The notes below the pieces were generated by a model, which saw nothing but the letters and a program-made list of their open reading frames with translations, was not told the origin of the DNA and did no database searches. Positions 14,001 to 24,658 of a DNA stretch of 64,000 nucleotides are shown here, piece after piece. The stretch lies in NCBI GenBank assembly GCA_008360955.1, contig LUCM01009017.1, forward strand, positions 1-64,000. The letters run 5' to 3'. The DNA comes from Fasciolopsis buskii (Eukaryota > Platyhelminthes > Trematoda > Plagiorchiida > Fasciolidae). The position numbers and the translations under genes are program-made. Each line of letters starts with the position of its first letter. Position 1 is the stretch's first letter.

Positions 14001-14889
14001 GTTATTATAATTAGTAGTAGCATTAATAATGGTAGTGGTAGTAGATTTGGTAGTAGAATGGAAATTAAAACTATCAGCAGTAGTATCGGTATGAATAATA
14101 GTATTATTGTTAGTATTATTATGAATAATTTTATTATCGGTATTATTGGCATTAGTAGTATTTGTAATAGTACTAATAATAGTAGTAGAAATAGTAGTAC
14201 TAATAGTAGTGGTGGTAGTAGTAGTAGCAGTGATACTAGCAGTAGTAGTAGTAGTAATAATAGTAGCAGTAGTAGTACCAGTAATACTATTAATATTAAT
14301 AAATGTAGTATTGGTAGCAGCGGTATCAATAGTAGCAGCAGTAGTTGTATTAGTAGTAGTAGCGGTAGTATTAGTAGTGTTAGTGATAATAACAATACTA
14401 GAAGAAGTAGCGTTATTATAATTAGCAGTAATATTTTTATTAGTAATATTATTTGTAGTAGTAATAGTACTAGTGGATTTAGTTGTAGTTGCAGCAGTAG
14501 TAGTGGTAGTAATATTATTAGTTGTAGTAAAATTAATAGCTTTAGTAACATAGTAATTAGTAATTTTGGTAGTAGTATTAGTATTAATGTTAATATTTTT
14601 TAGTATTATTAGTAGTAGTAATAATAGTAGTGTTAGTATTAGTATTAGTTTCAGTAGTAGTTGTAGTTTTAGTAATAGTAGTGGTAGTAGCAGTCGTAGT
14701 AGGAGCAGGAGTATAATAGGTAGCAGCTGAAATAGTAATTGTCGTAGTAGTACAATTAATAGCAGCAGCAGTAATAATATTGGTTGTAGTATTGCTCGTG
14801 GTAGTATTATTAGCAGTAGTAGTATTGATTTTAGTATAAGTAGTAGTAGTAGTACTAGTACTAGTGGTAGTTATAGTTGTTATAGTAGA

Positions 14890-15030
14890 AGTAGTATTAG
14901 CAGGGATAGCAATAGGAGTATTGGTAGTAGTTTTAATAGTAGTAGCATTAGCAGTATTAGTGGTGGTAGTTGCATGGTAGTAGTAGTAGTGGAAGTAGTA
15001 GTAGCGGGAATATCATTGGGAGATTAGTAG
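14890..15030 (+). repeat. Higher-order repeat copy, paired with 15,973
   Basis: Three landmarks occur here: GCAGGGATAGCAATAGGAG at 14,900, GTAGTTGCAT ending near 14,975, and GCGGGAATATCATTGGGAG at 15,004. All three reappear at exactly +1,083 bp. The aligned block has substitutions but no indels in the part I compared by eye (14,971-15,024). Confidence 0.7.
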
Positions 15031-15100
15031 TATTGGTGGTCTTGGTAGAAGTAGTGATTGTAGTAATATTAGGATAGTAGTAGTAGTAGAAGAAGTAATG

Positions 15101-15245
15101 AAAGTAGCCGGACCAAACGACGTAAGAAGTGTATCGAAAAAAACTTTCCTTGAGAAAGACTACCCACGGTAGTCGAAACGTTGGCGCATTACATCTACCA
15201 ACAACGCTGTGTTATTAATATTATATCATTCACAATAATAAAAGT
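15101..15245 (+). mobile_element. Non-repeat island with Penelope/hammerhead-like motif
   Basis: This is the only sizeable foreign sequence inside the array. A perfect hairpin CTTTC (15,144-15,148) / GAAAG (15,154-15,158) is followed at once by a second, GACTACC (15,158-15,164) / GGTAGTC (15,168-15,174), then GAAACGTTGG (15,175-15,184). A stem followed by GAAAC is the right-hand part of a hammerhead core. GGTAGTCGAAACGTTGG-type words are, to my knowledge, typical of terminal repeats of Penelope-like elements and their degenerate hammerhead motifs. The left core box CTGATGA is not present; CTTGAGAAA stands in its place, so self-cleavage is doubtful. The island has no coding capacity. It is best read as a solo fragment of an element terminus, stranded in the satellite. 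Confidence 0.45.
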
Positions 15246-15972
15246 AACATTTGTAGCAGTTATATTGTTAGTAGTAATACTGGCAGTAATAGTATTACCA
15301 GTAGTAATAATAGTAGAATTGGTATTGGTAATAATACTTCTGTAGTAGTAGCAGAAGTGGCAGTATTATTCGTATACGTATTAGCAGCAGTGATAGTAGT
15401 AGTAATATTAGTATTTGTAGTAGTATTAGTAGTAGCAGTAGTGGAAACATTAGTAGCAGTTGTGGTAGTGCTAGTAGAATTAGTGGTAGTAGTAGCAGTA
15501 GGAGCAGTATTAGTATTAAAATTAGCAGTAGTAATAGCATTATTATCATTAGTAGTGGTAGTAGTATCAGTAGTAGTGGTAGTAGTAGTAGTATGATTAT
15601 TATTAGTCGAATGGTAGCAGCAATAGTAGATATAGCAGTAGAATTAGCTGTAGTAGCAGTTTGGGTAATAGATGAATTAGTAGCAGTAGTAGTAGTAGTA
15701 GTAATAGCAGTAGTAGTTTTATTATTAGTAGTAGTGGTAGTAGCAGTAGCAGCAGTAGTAGTAGTGGTAGTAGTAGCAGTAATAGTAGTAGCAGTAGTAG
15801 TAGCAGTGGTAATAATAATAGTGGTATGAGCATGAGTAGAATTTGTAGCAGCAGAAGTAGTAGTTTTTGCAAAAGAAAAATTAGGAGTAGTTGTAGTAAT
15901 ATTGGTAGTATTAGTAGTGGTAAAAGTAGCGGTAGTAGTATTAGTAATAATAGTTGTACTTGTAATAGAAGA

Positions 15973-16113
15973 AGAAATATTAGCAGGAATAGCAAAAGTA
16001 GTAGTAGTTGTGGTTTTAGCAGTGGTAGTAGCAGTAGTTTTAGTAGTGGTAGTTGCATTGTAGTAGCGGTAGTTGAAGCAATAGTTGCGCGAATATCATA
16101 AGGAGAAAAAGTA
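15973..16113 (+). repeat. Higher-order repeat copy, paired with 14,890
   Basis: This is the second member of the 1,083-bp pair: GCAGGAATAGCAAAAG at 15,983, GTAGTTGCAT ending near 16,058, and GCGCGAATATCATAAGGAG at 16,087. The 104-bp spacing between the first and third landmarks is identical in both copies. The Penelope-like island at 15.1-15.25 kb lies between the two copies and is not itself duplicated at the same offset. Confidence 0.7.
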
Positions 16114-19100
16114 TTAGTAGTGGTTTTAGTAGTGGTACTAATAGTATTAGTAGCGTTGTAGCAGTAGTGGAGGTAGCAATAGTAGTAGTAGCAGTAGTAA
16201 TGTCGTTAGTAGTAACAATAGTAGCAATAGTAATAGTAGCAATACTAGTATTAATAGTGGTATCATTATTAGTAGAATTTGTAGAAGTAGTATTAGTAGT
16301 AGTAGTCAAACTATTACTAGTAGTAGTAGTAGCAGTAATAGTAGTAATAATACTAGTAATATTATTGTTACTACTGTTATTATCACTAATATTTTATTCT
16401 CGGTAATTGTAGTGGGAATAGCAGTAGTAGCAGTAGTAGTAGTAATCGTAGTTGTAGTAGTAGTATTAGTAATAGCATCGGTTGTGTTAGATGTAGTAGC
16501 AGTAGTGTTAGTTAGTACTTGCAGAAGTCGTTGTAGTAGTTGGTAGAAGTAGTAGTAGTGGTATTAATTTTGGTAGTATTAGTAGTAGCAGTAGTACCAG
16601 TGGTAATTGTACTAGTAGTAGTAGTTGTTGTATTATTATTAGAAGTATTAGCAAAACTATTAGTTATAATATTTTTACTTTCATTATTATTATTATTATT
16701 ATTTTTATTAGTTTTATTAGTATTAGTGTTAGTAGCCGTAGTGGTATAAGTAGATGCAGTAGCAGGAATAACAATAGGAGAATTAGAACTAGTTGTATAA
16801 TTAGTAATAGTAGCTTTAGTAGCAGTAAAATTGGCAATAGTAGAAGTAGAAGCAGCGGTCGAAATAATAGTATAAATACTGGTAATAATAGCAGAATAAA
16901 TAGTTCTATTAAAGAAGTATAATATTTAGTAGTGGATGTAATAGTTGTAGCAGTAAAAGTAGTAATTGTAGATTTAGTAGTATTAGCATTTGTAGTAGTT
17001 AATAATAGAAGCATTAGTAGCAGTATTAGTACAAGTAGTAGTAGTAGTAGTAGCAGTAATATTAGTAGTTTTCGTAGTAGAAATAGTAATATTAGTACTA
17101 TTAGTAGTAGTAGTAGTAGTATCAATAGTAATAATTTTAGTAGAAAAAATAGTATTAGTAGTAGTAGTACTAGTGGTAGTGGAAGTAGAATTAGTAGTAT
17201 TAGAAGAAGTAGCGGTAGTACTAGTTGTGTTATTAGTAGTAGTAGTAGTACCAGTATTAGCAGAAATAGCAGTAGTAATAATAGTGGTAGCAGTATTAGT
17301 AGTAGTGGTCGGAGTTGTAGTAGTTGTATTATTAGTGGTAATATTAGTAGTATTAATAGTACTAATAGTAATAATATTATTAGTAGTACTGGTAGCAGCA
17401 GCAGTAGTAGTAGTAGTCGCAGTATTAGTAAATGTAGTACCAGTGACAGTAGTATTAGTAGTAGGCATAATAATGGCAGTACTAGAAGTTGTAGTGATAA
17501 TAGTATTATTAGAATCAGTAGTAGAATTAGCAGTAATAGTAATAGAACCTTTTTTTGTAATATCAGTTTTAGTAGTCGTATTATGAGTAACATTTTTATT
17601 GTCATTTCTATTATCATTATTAGTAGCAGTAGAAGTAGTAGCATTGGCATTAGAATTATTGGTGGCATTAGTTGTGGTATTAGTAGTAGTATTAGTAGTA
17701 TTAGAAGTACCATTAGTAGCAGTGAAAATAGTAGTAGAATTAGTAGCAGTTTTAGTATTATTGACAGTAGCATTAGTATTATTATTATAAGTAGTAGTAT
17801 AGATATTAATATTAGTAGTAGCAACAGCGGTATTATTATTATAAATACTAATATTTATAGTAATGATAGAAGCAGTATTAGTATCAGCAGTAATAATAAT
17901 AGCAGTAATAGCAGCAGTAGTAGTAGTAGTAGTAGTAGTAATAGTATTTTTGCAGAAATATTTTTAGTAGTAATATTATTGGTATTACTATTAGTGGTAG
18001 TAGTATCAATAGTGTTAGTGACATCAGTAGTAGAATTAATATTTGCAGTAATAGTAATTTTTGTTTTAGCAGTAGTAGTAGCAGTAGTATTAGAAATAGT
18101 AGTATTAGTATTGTTATGATTATCATTAATAATATTATTAGTGATAGTAGCAGTAGCTTTAGTATTAGTCGTAGTAGTAGTAATTGTGTTGTTATCAGTA
18201 GGAGTATTAGTATTAGTAGCGGTAATATTAGTAATAGTAGTGGTAGCGGAATTATTATTATTATAAATAGTTGTAGTATTAGTGGATGTAGTAGTAGTAG
18301 TAATAGTAGTATTAGTAGTAGTAGTAGTAATAGCAGTCGCAATTTTAGCAGTAGCAGTAGTAGTAGTACGAGTAGTTGCAGCAGTGGCTTTATGAGCAGT
18401 AGCAGTAGTAGAATTATTAGTATTGGTAGTGGTAGTTTTTTTTCAGTATTAACAGTGGTATTAGTATTAGTTGTAGCATTATTATTATTAGTATTATTAC
18501 CATTATTATTAGCATTTGTTGTAGCAATTGCATTAGAAGTAGTAGTAGAAGTATTTGTGATATTAGTAGTGGCACTGGTAGTAGTAGTAGCAGCATTATT
18601 AGCAGTAATATTAGCAGTAGTATTAGCAACGGTATTAGTAGAAGTATGAGTAGTAGTAAGATCAATAGTAGAAATAGTAGTAGTAATAGAAGCAGCAGTA
18701 GCAGTAGTAGTAATAGTAGTAGCAGTAGTGGTGGTAATCTTAGCGATACTAATAGTAGTAGTAGTAGTATTAGTAGCATCAGTCTTATTAGTACTATTAC
18801 CTTTAGTAGTGGTAGTAATATTAGTAGCAGTAGTATTAGTAGTATTGACAGTATTAGTCGTAGAGGTATTAGTAGAAGTAGCATTAGTAGCAGTGACAGT
18901 AGTAGTAATTTTGATTGTAGTGGCAGTAGTAGTTTTAGCAGTAGCAGTAGTTTTGATAGTAGTAATATCAGCAGTAGCAGTAGTAGTATTAGAAGTAATA
19001 GTAGTAGAATTAATAGTAGCATTATATCTGGTAATATTAGAAGTAGTGAGAGTAGTATTTGGAGAAGTATTAGGAGTATTAGTAGTACCAGTAATAATAT

Positions 19101-20878
19101 AAGTTTTGGAAGTAGCAGTATTAGTAGTATCGATATTAGTATTATTAGTATTAGTAATAATAGTAGTATTACCAGAAGTAGTATTTTTAATAGTAGTATT
19201 GGTAGCAATATTATTCGTTTTACCAGTAGAAATAATAATAGATATAGCAGCAATTTAAGTAGCAGTTTTGGTAGTAGTACTAATAGTAGTAATATTGGTT
19301 ATATTGTTAGCAGTAGTAGGAACAGTTGCAGCAGTAGTAGTAGTAGTAGTAGTAGCAGCAGTAGCAGTATTGGTTGAAGCAGTATTAATAGTAGTAGAAT
19401 TATTAGTGGCTGTAGTGTTAGTAGTAGTAGCAGTAGTATCAGTATAAGTATTAGCATTAGAAGTAGTATTCGCAGCATTACTATTAAAAGTATTAATATT
19501 TTTAGTAGATTTTATAGAAGTAGCAATCTTTGTATTAGTAATAGTAAAAGAAATAGTAGTAGAAGTTGTAGTAGTAGTAGTAGTAGCAGCAGTTGAAGTA
19601 GTAATAGTAACAGTAATAGTTGCAGTACAAAGGTAGTAGTTTTATAAGTAACATTACTAGCAGTAGGATTAGTAGTAGTTGTTTTGGTAGTAGTAGTAAT
19701 AGTAGCAGCAATTGTGGTATTAGTAATAGTAATAATAATATAGGTAATAGTAAAAATTGTAGTGCTTGTGGTATGAGTATTCACAGTAGTTTTATTAGTA
19801 ATAGCAGTTGCATTATGAGTCGTTGTATTAGAAGTAATATTTATATTAGCAATAGTGGTGGTAGCAGTAGTAGTATTAGTAGTAGCAGTATTAGTAATTC
19901 TGGCAGTGGTATTAGTAGTAATAGAATTAGCAGTAGTTGCAGTATTATTAGTAGTAGCAGTAGTATTAGTATTAGTAGTAGCAGTAGTTATAGTGGCAAT
20001 AATATTAATAGTTATGCTGGTAGTAGTGGTATTGTTAGTAGCAGTAGTTTTGGTAGTAGTAGTAGTAGTAGTAGTAGTAGTAAAAATTTGAATATTAGTG
20101 ATAGCAGTTGTAATAATACTAGTAGTATAAATATTAGCAGCGGTAATGATATTATTATTATTAGCAGTAGTTATGGTAATATTGCTAGTTATAGTAGCAG
20201 TATTGGTAGTAATAATAGGAGTATAAGTATTAGTATTAGTAGTATTAGCAGTAGAAATAGTAGTCGCAATATTAGTGGTAGTAGTAATAGTAGCAGTAGT
20301 AGTAGTAGTAGCAGTAGTGATGGTAGTATCAGTAGTATTAGTCGAAATAAAATTAATAGTGGTAGTATCAGCCGTACTAGTGGTAGTAGTAATAGTAATA
20401 TCAGAAATCGTAATATAAGTATTTGTATTGGCTGTAAAAGTTTTGTTAGTAATAGTAGCAGTAGTGGATTTAATTGTCCTAGAAATATTATTACTGGCAG
20501 TGGTAGCAGTAGATTTGCTAGTAGTAGTAGTTGCAATAGAAATGTGAGTTTTGGCATTGGTAGTAATGGTCGCAGGAGATTTGATTGTATTAGTAGTGGT
20601 AGAAGAATTATTATTTGTAGTAGAAGTAGTAGTAGCAGTAGTAGTAGTAGTACTAGTCGTAGTAGTAGTATTAGAAGCAGTAGTGGAAGTAGTATAAGTA
20701 GTATTTCTAGTAAAATTAATAGTGGCATTAATACCAGTAGTACATTCTGAAGTGCTATTAGTATTGTTAGTAGTAGTAGTAGTAGTGTTAATAATAGTGG
20801 TGGTATTAGTAGTAGTATTTGTGTTAGTAGTATTACCAGTATTAGTAGTAGTTGTAGTAGTAGCAGTAGTAGTAGCAT

Positions 20879-20917
<39 letters not shown>

Positions 20918-20928
20918 TAGTAATAGGT

Positions 20929-20943
20929 CTCGCGGCACCATTA
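20929..20943. other. Short GC-rich non-triplet island
   Basis: The word GGTCTCGCGGCACCA interrupts the array. It has three C-containing pairs in a row and does not fit the AGT register. Its origin is unknown. Confidence 0.35.
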
Positions 20944-22055
20944 GTATCATTAGTAGTATTTGTTGTAATATTAGTGCAACAATTAGTAGTACTATTAGCA
21001 GTAGTGGTAGTAGTAATAATGAAAATATTATTTTTATTATTGTTAGTAGTAGAAGTACTAACGGTAGATTTAGTAGTAAATTTAGAACTACTAGTAATAG
21101 TAGTTGTAACAGTGATAGATTTATTAGCGTTAGTAGTGATAGTAGTAGTAATAGTAGTGGTTGTATTAGTGTTGGTAATAGTAATACCAAAAGTAGTAGT
21201 AGTGACAATGGTAGTAATGGTAGCAGCAATAAGAGTATTATTAGTATTAGTAAATTTCGCAGTAGTAGGAGAGGCATCAGGAGGTTAGTTAGCAGTTTTA
21301 TCAGTAGAAATAATGGTGGTTGTAGTATTAGCAGTGGTAGCAGCAGTAGTAGGGCAGTATTAGTAGTTGTAGTAGTAGTAATTGTAGTGGTAGTGGTAGC
21401 AGTAGTAGTAGCAGTAGTAGTGGTAGTAGAAGTAGTTTTAGAAGTAGTATAAGTAGCATTAGTATTATTAGTATCAGTAGAAGTAGTAGTATTTGTAGTA
21501 GCATTAGTGGCAGCATATTCGTTGGTGGTAGTAATAACATTAGTCGTATTAGTAGTAGTAATATAATAGTGGTAGTATTGGATGTAGCAGTATTATTGTA
21601 GTAGTAATAGTAGTAAAATTAGTACCATTATTAATGGTAATATTCAAAATAATATTTGTAATAGTAGTATATTAAAAGAAACAGTAGTAATTTTAAAAGC
21701 AGTAGTATTAGTAGTAGCAGTGGCAGTGGCAGTAGCAGTTGCAGTAGTAGTAATATTATTCATAGTATCAATATTATTAGTAGTAATATAAGTATTTGTG
21801 GTAGAAGTGGCAGTAGTAGTAGCAGTAGTAGTGGTAGAAGTAGTATTAGCAGCGGTAGTAGTAGATATAGAAACAGGTGAAATTGTTTTTGTTGCAGTAG
21901 TAGACGTATTAGTATTAGTAGTAATAGTGGTATTAGTAATTATCGTAGCAGTAGTATTATTTTTGTTAGTAGTATTAGCATCATTATTATTAGCAGTAGT
22001 AGTAGCAGTAGTATTATTATTTGTAGTAGCATTAGCAGTAGTATTAGTAGTTTTT

Positions 22056-22089
<34 letters not shown>

Positions 22090-23562
22090 AAGTAGTATTA
22101 TTATCAGTATCTGTAGTATTAGTAGCAGTAGCAAGAGTAATATTAATTGTAATACAAGTAGTAGTAGTAGAAATATTAGTAGCAGTTTAGGTAATAGTAG
22201 TCGTAGTAGATTTATTAGTTGTATATTTGCTGGTGGTAATAGTAGTAGTAGTAGTAGTAGTAGTGGTAGTGGTAGATTACCTAGTAATAGTAGTATTAGT
22301 AATAGTAGTATTGGAAGCATTATTAGTAGTAGAATTATTACTAGAAATAGTAGTGTTGGTAGTAATTGTAGTAGTGATAGTAGTAGTAGTAGTATTATTA
22401 GTAGTAGTTGTTGTTGTTTTTTATAGCAGTAGTAATAGTTGTAGTGAAAGATATTCTAACAGTAGTAATAGTAATATTAGTAGTATTATTATTAGCCGTT
22501 GTAATTGTAGCAGTAACATTGGTAGTAGTAGTAGTAGCAGTAGTAGTAGTAGTAGTGGTATTAATAATAATTTTGGTAGTAGTAGTAGTAGTAGTAGTAA
22601 TGGTAGTAGTAGTTGTGCTAGTGGCAGCATTACTAGTATTAGTATCATTAGTATTATTATTATCAGTTGTATTGGTATTAGTAATATCAGTGTTAGCAAT
22701 AGTAATAGTAGTAGTTGTAATTTTAGTAGCTGTAGCAGTAATACTGGTTGCGTTTTCATTAGTAGCAAGATTACAGTAGAAGCCATTTCATTAGTGGTAG
22801 TAACAGTATAAATAATATTGATTTAGGTAGTACTAATAATAGTATTACTAGTAGTATTTGTTGTATTAGCAGTAGTAGTGTCAGTAGTTGCAGTAGTATT
22901 ATTATTAGTAGTAGTAGTTGTAGTTTTGTTAGTATCATTAGTAGTATTCATATTATTATCATTTTTAGTTGTAATATTATTTATAGAATTTATAGTAATA
23001 GTAACAGCAATGTAGTAGCTGAAGTAGTAATAGCAATAGTATTACCTGTAGTAGGAGTATTATTAGTAGTAGTAGCAAAAGTAGCGAAATAGCATTCGTA
23101 GTATTGGTAGTAGTAGTAGTAGTTTTAATAGTCGTAGTAGCAGTAATACGGATAATATTACTAGTAGTATTAGTTGCATTAATGGTATTAGTAGCAGTAT
23201 TAGTAGTATTATTATTAGTAGTAGTAGTAGTACTAGTATTAGTAATAATAATAATAGTAATAGCAGTATTAGCAGTGGTAGCAGCAGTAGTGGTACCATT
23301 AGTAATAACAATAAAATTGATAGTAGTATTAGCAGTGTTTGTAGTAGTAGTAGTAGCAGTGGTAGTGTTAGTAGTAGCGTTACCAGTGTCACCATAAGTA
23401 GCAGCAGTAGCAGCCGTAGCATTAGTAGCAGCAGCAATAGTGATAATATTAATTGTAGTAGCAGTAGTAGCAGTAGCATTAGTAGTATTATTATTAGTAG
23501 TAGTTGCAGTAGTAGTAACGATAGTATTAGTAGTAGTAGTAGTAGTATCGATAGTAGTAGTA

Positions 23563-23637
23563 GTAGTAGTAGTAGTCGTAGTAGTAGTAGTAGTAGTAGT
23601 CGTGGTAGTCGTAGTAGTAGTCGTAGTAGTCGTAGTG

Positions 23638-23681
<44 letters not shown>
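23563..23681 (+). repeat. AGT tract with clustered CGT variants, then (AGT)14
   Basis: From about 23,563 the array is nearly pure AGT with repeated CGT units and a few GGT, spaced at two to seven units. It then becomes fourteen perfect AGT units at 23,640-23,681. The clustered CGT variant indicates local amplification of a short AGT/CGT mixed unit. It also makes a small CpG-containing patch in an otherwise CpG-poor array. Confidence 0.75.
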
Positions 23682-23682
<1 letters not shown>

Positions 23683-23885
23683 TTTGTAGTAACAGTTGTA
23701 GTAGTACCAGTATTATTTTTAGTAGTAATATTATTAGTAGTTTTACCAGTAGTAGCATGCTTGGTGGAAGTGGTATTAAAACTAACAGTATTGGTAATAG
23801 TAACCATAGGAGTGGTAGTATTATTGGTAGTGGAGGAAGTTGTAGTATCAGTAGAAACAGTAGAGATAGTAGAAGTAATAGTAGC

Positions 23886-23926
<41 letters not shown>

Positions 23927-24497
23927 CAGTAATAGTAATAGCAGCAGTAGAATTTGTAATACTCGTAGTTGTAGCTTTGGTAATAGTATTAGATTTAGTT
24001 AAGGTAGTAGCAGTAGAATTAGGAGTAGCAGTAATATTAATAGTAGTACTGACATTAGTAGTAGCATTAGTACTAGTAATAGTGGTGACAGCAGTAATAT
24101 AAGTATTATTAGAATTAGTAGCAGCAATTGTAGTAGAAGTATTAGTGGTAACATTAGCAGTAGTAGTATTGGCAGTAGTAGTATTAGAACTACTACAAGT
24201 TATAGCAAGATGAAAAGTATTATTATTAGTTTTACTAGTAATAATAGTAGTGTTAGGAGTAGTAGTGGTGGTAATTTTAGCTTTAATTTTAGTATTAGTA
24301 TTAGTAGCAGTATTAGCACTATTAGTATTAGTAGAAGTAGTAGTAGTAGTAGTAATTTAATTAGTAATAGTAGTAGTACTAGTATTAGTAGTAGAAGTAG
24401 TACTTTTAGTAGTATCAGTAGTATTAGTTTTAGTAGTAAAATTAGAAGTATTATTATTAGAAGTATCAGTAGAAGCAGTGGTAGTAGTAGTAGTAGT

Positions 24498-24531
24498 ATT
24501 AGTAGTAGTATTTTGTTAGTAGTATTGATGG
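24498..24531 (+). repeat. 127-bp offset duplicate, copy 1
   Basis: The phrase ATTAGTAGTAGTA followed by GTTAGTAGTATTGATGG recurs at 24,625-24,658 with the same internal spacing and a few substitutions. This is a local tandem-type duplication at 127 bp. Confidence 0.5.
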
Positions 24532-24624
24532 AAAGTTATTATTTGTAATTATAGTAGCAGTAATGTTATCAGCATTTGAAATAATAGTATAATTACTTTT
24601 CGTGTCAGTATTATTAGTAGTAGT

Positions 24625-24658
24625 ATTAGTAGTAGTAATTGGTTAGTAGCATTGATGG
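24625..24658 (+). repeat. 127-bp offset duplicate, copy 2
   Basis: This is the partner of 24,498-24,531, with GTTAGTAGCATTGATGG in place of GTTAGTAGTATTGATGG. The intervening sequence holds non-triplet words (for example ACTTTTCGTGTC near 24,594), so the duplicated unit is not pure satellite. Confidence 0.5.

Noticed and set aside
15130..15190. Active hammerhead ribozyme
   Set aside because: The GAAAC side and stem II are present, but the CTGATGA box is absent. It is kept only as a degenerate Penelope-like motif.
22000..24000. Telomere or centromere satellite
   Set aside because: The unit is AGT, without TTAGGG-type words, and there is no sharp monomer of 150-180 bp. Location in the chromosome cannot be judged from the window.
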